Source of the DNA: Candidatus Villigracilis vicinus
GTDB lineage: Bacteria > Chloroflexota > Anaerolineae > Anaerolineales > Villigracilaceae
DNA length: 64,000 nucleotides
Assembly (NCBI GenBank): GCA_016721315.1
Contig: JADKIL010000002.1
Coordinates: forward strand, 124,001-188,000
Direction: 5' to 3'
Below the pieces are notes generated by a model. That model saw only the letters and a program-made list of their open reading frames with translations, was not told the origin of the DNA and ran no database searches. The position numbers and the translations under genes were made by a program. Every line of letters starts with the position of its first letter. Position 1 is the stretch's first letter. Below, piece after piece: positions 25,764 through 35,177 of this stretch.

Positions 25764-28700
25764 TCACCCCGCCGTGGATTGGTAATACGGTGATGGCACG
25801 GTGGGATATACCCTGAAGATGTGGGTGAATACGTCGTTGGTTTTGGTTTTGACTTCGGTTTCGGTGTAACGGTGTGGGAGACCTGTGCTGTCGGCGTAGA
25901 GGAAGTTTTGGATGGTGACGAAGACGGCGTCGCGGGTGGTTTCTTTTTCGCGCCATTGGGGGATGCGCAGTTTTTCGGCTTTGAGGGCGGCGAGCAGTTC
26001 GACGGCGACAGCTTTGATGCGTTTGATCTCGGCGGGGGTCAGGTCGGGTTTGTTGAGCAGGTCGAAGATGGCGAGGGATTCTTCATCCAAGCCTTCGCGG
26101 GCGGCGCGGGTTTCTTCTTCATCCATGCTTTGAACTTGCCGAAGCAATTCTTCAAAGGTTTGCTCGATGGTGAGGCGATCTTTTTCGCGGTTGTAGTCGG
26201 CGATGATCTCGTCGTAGTGACGTTGGAAGTCAGTGCGGAGCGGATTGCGTTCGAGCAGACGTTGCAGGCGTTGTTCAATTGCCTGGCGCAGGTTCTGGAC
26301 AGTCGTATGCTTGGCTGGCGAACGTTCGAACTCTTTGCGCAGGCGCTCGAAGTCGATCTTGCTGATGTCGTAGGGCGGGCGGTCTTCGGCGGTTTGCGCG
26401 GTTTGGGTGGTGATGACATGGTCCACCACTTCGTGCAACTGGCGGAGGATGTCGCTGATGTCGGCTTCTTCGCGGTCTTGTTCCAGGCTTTTGTAGATGA
26501 CAGCCAGGGCGTCGCGGGAGTTGCGGTAGGCGTTGACGCCCTTCACGTTGACACAGGCTATGAACTTGTTGAAGACTTCGCGACACATCACTTCAAAGCG
26601 TTTGCGGGTCTTGTCGTTTTCGTTGGCGGCTTCTTTTGCCTTGCGGATGGCTGCATTGCGTTCAAAGCCTGACTTGCTGAGAATGTCATCGAGCACGGCG
26701 CCGCGTTCGGCGAGGAAGTCTTTGGCGAGGTTCACGGCTTCATCAAGGGACTTGAGCAGTTCTTCGTCGGGCAGGGTCGGGTCGATTTCATCGTCATCCC
26801 CGCGTCCTTCATCGCCCTTGCCGGCAAAGGTGGCGAGCGCCTTGCGCAGGTTTTTGAGGATGCCGCAGTAGTCCACGATCAGACCGTTGGTCTTGCCTTC
26901 GTGGACGCGATTGGCGCGGGCGATGGCTTGCATGAGGGTGTGGGCTTTGAGCGGCTTGTCGAGATACAGCGTGGTGAGACTGGGTACATCGAAACCGGTC
27001 AGCCACATGGCGCAGACGATGGCGATGCGGAAGGGATGATCAGGCTTCTTGAAAGCTGATTCAAGATCGATACGGGTATGATCCGCGAGTTCGAATCCTT
27101 CTTTGATGAGTTTGCGGTGCGGGGGTGATATCCAAGATCCCATTTGCGGAATTTAGCCACTTCCCCTTGTTCTTCGCTGATGACGACTGCCAGGTGGGTT
27201 TCTTTCATCCACTGGATCTGGCGCAGGCGGTAGGTTTCCTCCTGCTCGTCTTTGGTGGAGCGGAGGCTTTTTTCCAATGCCACGATGCGTTCGCGCCAGT
27301 ATTTTTCGACCAGGTTGTAGAGGCGGACGGTTGTGATCTTATCGACACACACGATCATGGACTTGCCGCTTTCCCAGGCGTTGGAATAGTGCGTGACAAA
27401 ATCCTGAGCGACTTGTTCCAGACGCTTCTCCGCCGTCAGGATGTGATAATCACCCTTGAGTTCGTTTTCGAGGCGCTGCTCCACATTGACGTCTTCGATC
27501 TCAAGTTGTTCGAGTTTTTCTGCGATGCGTTCGTTGAGGTCGTTGGTGGCGATGCCGAGTTTGTCGCCGCGCGCGTCGTAGTAGAGTGGGACGGTGGCTT
27601 TGTCATCGACGGCGCGTTGGAAGTCGTAGGTGGAGATGTAATCGCCGAAGATCTTGGTGGTGATCTCATCATCCTTGAAGAGCGGTGTGCCCGTGAAGCC
27701 CATGTAACTGGCATGCGGCAGGGCGTTGCGCATGTTGAGCGAGAGCAGACCGTATTGGGTGCGGTGGGCTTCGTCGGTGATGACGATGATATCGTCACGC
27801 GTTGAATAGGCTTCTTCGGGCGAATTGATCTTGAGGTTGAATTTCTGAACCAAACTAAAGACGTAGGATTTGTGCTGGGCGAGCAAGCCTGCCAGGTCTT
27901 TAGCACTGGAGGCGCGGCACGGGTCTTTGTCGTTATCTGCCAGCCCGCAGCCTGCAAACGTTTTGTAGATCTGGGTGTCGAGATCGTCGCGGTCGGTGCA
28001 GATGAGGAAGGTGAAGTTGCCGCCCAGTTTGCGGTGGACTTTGCGGGTGAAGAACACCATCGAGTAGGATTTGCCGCTGCCCTGGGTATGCCAGAAGACG
28101 CCCAGCCTGCCTTTGCGCTCTTTGCGGTCCTGCACTGATTCAACGGCGCGATTGACGCCGAGGAATTGATGGTTGCGGGCGAGCACCTTGCGCGTTTCAC
28201 CGCTTGAGTCGTCGAAGACGATGAAGTTCTCGAAGATGTCGATCAGGTTGGTTTTATCGAACACGCCTTTGAGCAGGGTTTCCATATCCACCACACCGGG
28301 GTCGTCTTCGTGCAGGCGCTTCCATTCGTGGAAGTGTTCGTACTTGCTGGAGAGCGAGCCGATCTTGGCTTCGACGCCGTTGCCCAGCACCACGATGGCG
28401 TTATGGTGGAAGATGTGCGGGATGGTGTCTTTATAGTCGGAGTAGTTCTTCTCGTAGGCGACCTTGATATCCCGATGGATATTTTTCAACTCCACAAAGA
28501 TCAGGGGCAAGCCGTTGACGAAGCCGAGGATGTCGGGTCTTCTGTGATAGATCGAGCCATACACCCACATTTCACGCACGCACAGGAAGTGATTCTCTTT
28601 GGGGTTCTTGAAATCAAAGACGCGCAGGCGCTCCCGTTTGAGTTCGCCTTGCGCGTCGCGATAACTGACTTGCACGCCGTCTTTGAGCAGGTCGTATTTT

Positions 28701-28984
28701 TCACGATTGGTGGCGAGCATGCTCAGGGTGGAGCTGAACTCGGTGATCTGGCGGATGGCGTCTTCGTAGGCGGACTCGGGCAGATTGAGATGTTGATTAA
28801 ATTTGACGAGGGCGGCTCGCAGGTAGCGCGTCAGGACTACCTCGTGCTTGGTCCTTCGCCCCAGAGTTCCATCTTCGCCGAAGGTTTCGTCGTTGTAAGC
28901 ATAGACCGAATCCCAGCCGAGGTTCTTCTCGAGGTATTCGGCGGTGGTTCGTTGGACGAGGGTATCTTCGGTGTAGTGACTCAT
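25764..28984 (-). CDS. hsdR: Type I restriction endonuclease subunit R, one frameshift
   Basis: Two frames (26999-28984 and 25764-27143) form one HsdR of about 1070 residues. The join is at the G5 run 27121-27125 (C5 on the coding strand), where one base restores a PHRKLIKEGFEL-type reading. N-terminal nuclease: 'RRPDILGFVNGLPLIFVELK' (D..E-x-K). Motor: 'FWHTQGSGKSYSM' (Walker A), TDEAHR (DEAH) and 'YMGFTGTP'. C-terminal helical domain present. The start overlaps the hsdS stop by ATGA. Cuts DNA lacking the HsdM mark; here non-functional if the frameshift is real. Confidence 0.85.
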
Positions 28985-30145
28985 ACGGGTATTTCCCCAT
29001 TCATCAGGCGCGGCAGGAGCAGGTCGCGGGCTTGTTGAAACGGTTCTTCATTCATACTGAAGTGTTTCCAATTTGCAAATATTAGACATCACTTTCTTCA
29101 AAGGCCAAAACAAGTTTTGTGGGTGATAGGTTGATTGGCACGAAATAAATTTTGATTTATTCACAATTTGGCATGGTTACACTGCCACTCATTCTTTCAA
29201 GACGATGTTTCACCTAGTCGCAATGCCGCAAAGCAGAATACAAAGAATAGGGCAACTTGGGTCATGCCAATTAATCTGTAGGTTGTTTGTTTCGATTTCA
29301 TTGCTTTTGCGCCACAACGCCTACTGTGCCAATACAGAAACCATCAATCGCCTTTTGTAAAAATTAAATTTGCTTGTAACTTTGGAAACCGCTTCTGTAA
29401 TTGTTGTTCCGTCTTGGTACACAGACAATTTGAATATATCTTGGGGTTTTACAAAGGGAATATCGCCGTCCCAATAAACTTGGCTTTTGTGTTTTGGTGT
29501 TCCACCAATTACTTGAATTTCCAAATCTTCGACCTTGCAAATTTTCCCATCCCTGCGGCACGCCGTCTTTGACCTTGACGTGCTCATGCCCTGGGAAGCG
29601 CAGAGAAACGAACCACTCTTTGTATAACATACGCGCCGACTGCTCCAACAGGTCAATGCGGCGGCGGTTGTTTTCGATCAGGTCGTCGTAGGCGGAGAGG
29701 ATGTCCGCGATGCGGTGTTGAATTTTCATCTGGAATGGAACGGATAGATCATGAATTCTTGGACTAAAAGTTGCTGCACCACCTGAACAATTTTTGAACT
29801 GTTTTTCAAGTAATGCGCCAAACCAAATATTTGATAAAACAAGAATTTGCCTTATCTTCATCTGAATGAACCCTTACATCTTCGAAACAAGCATCAAAAG
29901 ACAAAATGGCTGTATCAGAATATTGCACATGTAATCCAGAGTGTCCCCTTCAGCAAATAATAGACTCCCTGCTTTAGCATATTCTGGGAATATTCCGTGA
30001 TGTAAAGATTGGAGTGCTTTATGCGCCCATTTTGAATTAACAGGATAATCCCCATTATAAGTATTCAGCGTCTGATGGCGATGACGAAACGCCACTTTGA
30101 CTTATATCCTAATTCATCAAGGGTTTTTTCACTCCAGTTCTTCAT
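28981..30145 (-). pseudogene. hsdS: Type I specificity subunit, many frame breaks
   Basis: HsdS pieces can be read in order across several frames: MKNWSEKTLDELGY, YNGDYP..ITEYSQ, then 'QHRIADILSAYDDLIENNRRR' (first conserved helix, 29500-29730), 'VIGGTPKHKSQVYWDGDIPF', CIGTVGVVAQ, FAALRLGETS, and finally 'PFQQARDLLLPRLMNGEIPV' ending at 28981. At least six frame changes occur in 1.2 kb, far more than elsewhere in the window, and not only at homopolymers. Either the gene has decayed or mixed hsdS alleles in the source population spoiled the consensus. Confidence 0.85.
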
Positions 30146-32195
30146 CCCCCCAACTCCTCAAAGTTCTTGGCAATCTTCACTGCCAGTTCGGCGGCTTCGG
30201 CGTTCAGTCCACCCAACTCCACGTGAATATCGTGCAGGGCGGCTTCAAAGTCAAAGTCTTCATCCACTTCTTCGGGGGCGACGCCCACATAACGCCCAGG
30301 GGTCAGGCTGTAGTCTTCGCCCATCTCGGCAACGTCCACCAGTTTCACCAACCCTGGCACATCACGCAGTTCGCCATCGGGGAAGCGCTCGGTCAACCAG
30401 TGGGCTTGCCTGTGGAAATAACGCACCTGCTTGAGTCCCTCTGTTGCGGCTTTGCGGGATTCTTCGATATTTTTCAATAAGACCCTAAAGGTCTTGGAGA
30501 CCTTTAGGGTCTCTTCATCACCACCATCCATCAAACGGCTGGCTTGTTTGTAGAGCAGGTCGGCGTCGCGAATCAGGTCGCGGGCGGTTTCGGTCAGCGG
30601 GGCGAGGCGCTCGGTCGCTTTGACGAGGTCGGCGGCGCTGGGCTTGGTCTGCTTTGCCCAATGCGCGGCTTCTTTGTCTATGGCTTTGCGGAAGGCGGCA
30701 ATGTCGTTTGAAAATCTTCAATCCTTTGTATAAGCACCTGAGAGGTCTTTAAGTCAACGTCCACTTGTTCACCCAGCGTTTTGTAGAAACCTGTCAGGTC
30801 TCGGATGAACGCCGGCAGGGAGTCGTCGTTGAAACAGGCTTGGGCTTCGGTCAGGGTTCGGGTCAGGTAACCAGCCACGAGATTAAGAAAGCGGCGGTCT
30901 TCTCCACGATACAGCCAGACGATGGACAGCAAATTCTGCAACTGCTCGGGGCTGAAGTCATAGATCTTGCGCGTCACCTTGCGGTAGACGTTGCGGGCGT
31001 CGATCATCAGGATCTTGCCCTTGTGCTTCTTCGGCTTGTCGCGGTTGAGGAACCACAGTTCGCAGGGCACGGTGCGGGTGTAAAAGAAATTCGAGCGGAT
31101 GGCGATCATCGCCTCGACGGCTTCGCTCTCGATCAGTTTTTGGCGCACCTTCGCTTCATCCCTGCCCGCGCTGGATGCCTGCGACGACATGACGAATCCA
31201 GCCCGACCCTTTGCGTTCAGGTAACTGTAGAAATAACTGATCCACAAATAATTGCCGTTGGAGACCTTGCCTTTGTTATTCACACCAGGCAGACCAAACG
31301 GAAGGCGCGGGTCATTCTTGACCTTGTCCGCGTCCACTTCGTCCACGTTGAAGGGCGGGTTCGCCATCACAAAGTCGGCTTTGCCGAAGAGTTCGTGCGG
31401 GTCTTCGTAATAACTGATGGCTTTCTGAATGTCGCCTTCGAGCCCATGCACGGCGAGGTTCATCTTGGCAAGGCGGATGGTGGTGGGATTCTTTTCCAAG
31501 CCGTAAAAGGTGAGACGTTCGGCAGGGTTGGCGTGCAACTGCTCCACAAAGCGGGCGCTCTGCACGAACATGCCGCCCGATCCGCAGGCGGGGTCGAGGA
31601 CTTGTCCGCTTTTGGGTTCGAGCACGTTGGCAATCAGCGACACCAACGAAATGGGCGTGAAGAACTCGCCGCCATCGTGTGCCTTCTGGTCGGCAAACTG
31701 GGTTAGGAAGTATTCGTAAATGCGCCCGAAGACATCGCCCGACACGCGCTTGAGTTCATCGGGATTGAGCTGGCGCAGCAGTTGACCGAGTACTTCATTA
31801 TCCAATTCCTGATACTCGGCTTTGGGGAGCACGCCTTTGAGCGTGGCATAGTCCTCTTCGATGGATTCCATCGCCTTGATGATGGCGTCCGCGCGGTCCG
31901 CTTCGCTGGGGAGCGACACGAGATAATCGAACTGGGCGTTCGGTCGCAGGAAGATGGAACTCTTCTGCGAGAAATCCTGCTTGGTCAACTCACGCGTCTT
32001 GCCGGCACGCTGGGGCAGCCCCGCTTCGATGGAGTCCTTCACCATCAAAAAGCGGCTGTAGGCATGGCGCAGGAAGATCAGTCCCATCACGGGCATGAAA
32101 TACTCGTTGCTGGCATAGTTGGAATTCGCGCGCAAATTGTCCGCCGCGTTCCAAAGTCTCTTTTCAATGGCTTCGATATTTTCGAGTTGGGTCAT
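30142..32195 (-). CDS. hsdM: Type I DNA methyltransferase subunit M, one frameshift
   Basis: Frame 30678-32195 carries the HsdM core: 'DPACGSGGMFVQSARFVEQL' (SAM motif) and NPPFNVDEVD (catalytic N-P-P-F). It ends early at 30678, but one base at the A3 run near 30712 opens 'NDIAAFRKAIDKEAAHW', running to the true C-terminus 'GEDYSLTPGRYVGVAPEEVD' (30142-30534). Total about 683 residues. Makes N6-methyladenine at the site chosen by HsdS. The stop overlaps the hsdS start, so the operon order is hsdM-hsdS-hsdR. Confidence 0.87.
30480..30512. repeat. Palindrome inserted in the hsdM coding sequence
   Basis: Perfect 14-bp arms AGACCCTAAAGGTC and its complement around TTGGA. It is translated in frame as TLKVSKTFRVLLK within the helical C-terminal region of HsdM. 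It resembles known in-frame palindromic elements that hop into tolerant protein positions. Confidence 0.7.
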
Positions 32196-32598
32196 GGTGT
32201 GAGGGATTTTATCATTGGGCTGCGGTAAAGTTCGTCCGCGACGCTGGTGAAGAAGTACATAGGGTACCGTAGCATTTCTATAGCTTGAATTGAAGGATTA
32301 TTTTTGAGCGGGCGCAAATCCCCGCTGGATTAGGTAAGTATACAACATTGGGTAGTTTTGTTGAGCGTTAAATGGGTCAGAGAGTACGGCTTTCTCAAAG
32401 TCCGATTTGTGTCGCTCTCCCGAAGGACATCGGGACGATGTGAGAGAGCGTGGTCGTCGCGACCGACATGTGCCCGCGGTGCGGATGCAGTGCAGTGAGG
32501 GTCTTTTATTTTGGGCGTAGAGATTCTTCGCTATCGCTCACGCGTGCCTGCTGCACGGTGCAGGCAGGATGACATTTTTGAGATAACTTCTAGATGTG
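32196..32598. other. 403-bp intergenic stretch
   Basis: Upstream region of hsdM and downstream region of the hypothetical gene at 32599. It holds the repeat copy at 32419-32442, flanked by GCTCTC/GAGAGC that lengthen its dyad. No open frame of note and no recognised RNA. Confidence 0.5.
32419..32442 (-). repeat. Interspersed palindromic repeat, copy 2
   Basis: Reverse-strand partner of 5648-5671 with 23 of 24 bases equal. Here the dyad is extended by flanking CGCTCTC and GAGAGCG, giving a 30-40-bp imperfect palindrome. Confidence 0.6.
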
Positions 32599-33162
32599 CT
32601 ACTTCGTTTCAATGCGACTTGGAACGCTTCCTGCTGCCACCCAGGCTTGGGCGGTCTCTTCAATATTTGCCCAGCGGACGAAGTTATAGCCATTCAGCTC
32701 ATTCACAAAGGCAGTGATCTCTGAAATTCCATCACTGCTTTGAACAATCTGCAATGTAGATGGCGCAACCATGAGGGTAAAACTTATAACCGGATATGTG
32801 TATTGTCCGTTAGCGATGCCTTGGGCAAGCATTCGTCCATCATCCAGTTGATGTGTGCCGCCTCCTACACGGATGTATTGTCCGCTCGGGTTGTGAACTG
32901 TGTACTGTTCCGCGCTGAGCGGAATCCATAACCCGGCAGCAAGATCGTCACACCCCGGACGGTGACCGGGACAATTCGTGCCACCCCATAGCACTTGCGG
33001 AGTCCATGTGAAGCCCTGATAGGTTTGTGGACCTATGCCATCGAACTCGCTGATTAACATTCCTGAAACCACTGAGTTAGAATGCCCGCCCATTTGTGTG
33101 ATGAGATAAGCGGCTTTTGCTCGGTCTTGCGGGCTGTGCGGAGGCTTAGTTACGGTCTTCAA
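32599..33162 (-). CDS. Hypothetical protein
   Basis: 187 residues, not recognised. No signal peptide or membrane helix. Notable: 'GTNCPGHRPGCDDLAAGLWI' with two Cys and a His, and 'HNPSGQYIRVGGGTHQLDDG'. Aromatic and Gly-rich, suggesting a beta-rich fold. It is divergent from the DsrE gene, 79 bp between starts. Confidence 0.55.
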   Translation of the reverse strand: MKTVTKPPHSPQDRAKAAYLITQMGGHSNSVVSGMLISEFDGIGPQTYQGFTWTPQVLWGGTNCPGHRPGCDDLAAGLWIPLSAEQYTVHNPSGQYIRVGGGTHQLDDGRMLAQGIANGQYTYPVISFTLMVAPSTLQIVQSSDGISEITAFVNELNGYNFVRWANIEETAQAWVAAGSVPSRIETK

Positions 33163-33241
33163 GTTATAATTTCACTATGAATACAAAATCTCACTAGGAA
33201 ACCCTTCACCAAACCAAACCGCCTACAAAGGATGATGCCAG

Positions 33242-33592
33242 ATGAAAAAATTTCTTTTCGTGATCAATGATGCCCCATATGGAGATGAGCGTCCCTATAA
33301 TGCCATGCGTCATGCTATGAATCTGGTCAAACGCGATGAAGTGCGGGTAATGGTCTTCTTGATTGCCGACGCGGTCTATTGTGCTCGCAAGGCGCAGAAA
33401 ACACCAGATGGTTATTACAACATCGAGCGCATGGTCAAGTCACTCACGAAGCGCGGCAAGGTCGCTACCTGAGGCACTTGTTGTGAAGCCCGAGGTCTCG
33501 GGTTAGATGAATTAACAGAAGGAGTCGAGATGGGGAATATGGATTTACTGGGCGATTGGACGTTGAAAGCAGATCAAGTGATTGTGTATTAA
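33242..33592 (+). CDS. DsrE/DsrF-family protein, candidate selenoprotein (in-frame UGA at codon 77)
   Basis: Codons 1-76 give 'FLFVINDAPYGDERPYNAMR' ... 'KTPDGYYNIERMVKSL', the DsrE fold. A TGA at 33470-33472 then interrupts, and the same frame continues GTCCEARGLGLDEL...LKADQVIVY to TAA at 33592: 116 residues in all, the normal family length. The UGA falls on the first Cys of the family's C-G-(S/T)-C-x-x-A-R-G motif, giving U77-G-T-C80. A hairpin follows at SECIS distance. A ribosome site (GGATGATG) precedes the ATG. If read as Sec, this is a redox or sulfur-transfer protein; if not, a 76-residue truncated product. The selA/B/C/D genes are not in the window. Confidence 0.72.
33487..33504 (+). 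promoter_or_regulatory. Candidate bacterial SECIS element
   Basis: Stem CCCGA/TCGGG with loop GGTC, extended outward by an A-T and a G-T pair. The loop starts 22 nt after the UGA, inside the usual 16-37 nt window. The apical AGGUCU equals that of the E. coli fdhF SECIS. It is translated as part of the DsrE frame. Confidence 0.65.
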
Positions 33593-33618
33593 TTGAAAAT
33601 ATGAGGCGGGTAAAACGC

Positions 33619-34230
33619 CTATCTTGCCACTGCCGATAAAGAACTCACTGCTCCTACCGTTGAATCAATAATCAAACTCTTGTAAACCTTCCCCATCTCA
33701 ATCGGGGAAGGTTTCATATTATTTTCCAGCCACCACTCGATCAGTGACAATAAAGATGTGGCGATGTGGTTCGATGCCATATTGATCGTTACCTGATTTC
33801 CCAGCCTTTCCAATGGCACACAGGATTTCTGGAAAATGGCGGATATATTACTCACAACCTTCTTGCGGATACGTGTCACGCTCTGGCTTTTGAGCAGGAT
33901 ATGGAAAAGATCAGCTTTTTGCCCTATGTACTCGAAGATGAGTCGTCCCTCTGTTTCAAGAGCGGAGGTATCGGACTGTTTCGCCAGTGTCTCGATGTGG
34001 ACCATCAACTCCGTCAGCCCTTCATCCAATACTTCCATCAGCAACTGATCGAGACTTTCATAATGCCTATAGAACGTAATGTAGGCTACCTCGGCACGTT
34101 CTGTGACCTCCCTGATCGTGATGGAGGCAAAGTCCTTTTTCAGAATCAATGAAACTAGCGCGTCGCGCAACAATCGGCGTGTGCGTTTGACACGAGGGTC
34201 AATGTTTACGAGGGATGATTTTCTTGGCAT
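33619..34230 (-). CDS. TetR/AcrR-family transcriptional regulator
   Basis: 203 residues. N-terminal HTH: 'KRTRRLLRDALVSLILKKDF', 'ITIREVTERAEVAYITFYRHYES', the standard TetR recognition helix pattern. The C-terminal ligand domain is unassigned. It is divergent from a SAM-dependent methyltransferase gene, with a palindromic operator between, so it probably represses that gene and itself. Confidence 0.9.
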   Translation of the reverse strand: MPRKSSLVNIDPRVKRTRRLLRDALVSLILKKDFASITIREVTERAEVAYITFYRHYESLDQLLMEVLDEGLTELMVHIETLAKQSDTSALETEGRLIFEYIGQKADLFHILLKSQSVTRIRKKVVSNISAIFQKSCVPLERLGNQVTINMASNHIATSLLSLIEWWLENNMKPSPIEMGKVYKSLIIDSTVGAVSSLSAVAR

Positions 34231-34332
34231 GGTTATCCACTTTTGTTACAAAACTCAGCTTTCTATAACTTAAGTTACATCAACTCTATATCCGTAATTG
34301 ACTTACTCACGGGGCTGGCTACAATACAAACA

Positions 34333-34363
34333 TTGTTACACATACTGTTACACAGTATAACAA
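34333..34363. promoter_or_regulatory. Nested palindrome upstream of the methyltransferase, candidate TetR operator
   Basis: Outer arms TTGTTA/TAACAA (34333-34338, 34358-34363) enclose inner arms ATACTG/CAGTAT (34342-34347, 34353-34358). It lies 12 bp upstream of the ATG at 34375, overlapping where a promoter or ribosome site (AAAAGGAG) would be. Confidence 0.6.
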
Positions 34364-34374
34364 AAGGAGCAATC

Positions 34375-35058
34375 ATGAAAACGATAAAAACGCAGGAAGG
34401 GAAAACCTGCAAGCCTCAACGCATTCCGTCTAGCGCAAGATTGACTATTCCCCAAATACAAACCGCCTATGATGAGATCGCCAGCCAATACGAGAAAAGA
34501 ACATGGTTCGACCAGCACATTCTCGGCGTGGCGCGGCTGAAAAAGAAGCTGCTTTCAAAAGCGAGCGGCAAAATTTTGGAAGTGGCGTGCGGCACAGGCT
34601 CGAATCTTCCCTTCTTCCCCGCTGGCAGTGAGGTCACGGCAGTCGACCTGAGTCCTAAAATGCTGAAAATTGCCCGCGAGAATGCAATCAAACACGGACT
34701 AAATGTAAACTTTGCAGTAATGGATGCCGAGCATCTTGAAATTCCTGATGGAAGTTTCGACACGGTAGTCTCGACCTTGTCTACTTGCACGTTTCCGAAT
34801 CCACTCAAAGCCTTGCAGGAAATACAGCGCGTCTGCCGACCTAACGGCTTGATCCTGCTTCTGGAACATGGTCATAGTTCCCTGCCGTGGTTGGCAAAAT
34901 ATCAAGACCACCATGAATATCAACACTATGAAGACCATGCGGGTTGCCGCTGGAATCAAGATCCATTAGATCTGGTGCAATCCGCGGGTATCAAGATAGT
35001 GAGAAGCAAACGGAACATTCTTGGCATGTTTCATTCGATTGAGGCAATGCCATTATAA
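34375..35058 (+). CDS. Class I SAM-dependent methyltransferase (UbiE-like)
   Basis: 227 residues from the ATG at 34375 (AAAAGGAG just upstream). Motif I 'KILEVACGTGSNLPFF', motif II AVDLSP and 'PDGSFDTVVSTLSTCTFPNP' are clear; 'RPNGLILLLEHG' is post-motif III. The substrate is unknown. Control by the divergent TetR gene suggests a response to a small molecule or stress compound. Confidence 0.87.
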   Translation: MKTIKTQEGKTCKPQRIPSSARLTIPQIQTAYDEIASQYEKRTWFDQHILGVARLKKKLLSKASGKILEVACGTGSNLPFFPAGSEVTAVDLSPKMLKIARENAIKHGLNVNFAVMDAEHLEIPDGSFDTVVSTLSTCTFPNPLKALQEIQRVCRPNGLILLLEHGHSSLPWLAKYQDHHEYQHYEDHAGCRWNQDPLDLVQSAGIKIVRSKRNILGMFHSIEAMPL

Positions 35059-35062
35059 ACAT

Positions 35063-35160
35063 ATGTCATTGCGAGGAGGGTGCTCTTCCCGACGAAGCAA
35101 TCTCCTTGCATTGAGGGGATTGCTTCGGGCAAAGAACAAGAGCGCCCTCGCAATGACATA
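35063..35160. repeat. 98-bp imperfect palindrome (GTCATTGCGAG...CTCGCAATGAC class)
   Basis: Outer arms ATGTCATTGCGAGGAGGG and complement-like GCCCTCGCAATGACAT, then inner CGAAGCAATCTCC against GGGGATTGCTTCGG. This is a well-known type of bacterial interspersed repeat. It fills the gap between two genes of the same strand and could fold as an mRNA hairpin. Confidence 0.8.
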
Positions 35161-35177
35161 AATAAGGAGTTATCACC

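Noticed and set aside
27080..27110. GTTCGAATCC-like T-loop of a tRNA
   Set aside because: Inside hsdR coding sequence, with no acceptor or anticodon stems around it. No tRNA or rRNA found in the window.
25821..29038. Long plus-strand frames opposite hsdR
   Set aside because: Antisense shadows of a high-GC gene; hydrophobic, repetitive translations with no domain.
33242..33472. DsrE gene as a simple truncated pseudogene
   Set aside because: The same frame continues past the UGA to a full-length family end with no other lesion, and the UGA is exactly at a Cys position with a SECIS-like hairpin; kept as selenoprotein candidate, with truncation noted as the alternative.
33487..33504. Hairpin after the UGA as a transcription terminator
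   Set aside because: No T run follows and it lies inside the continuing reading frame.
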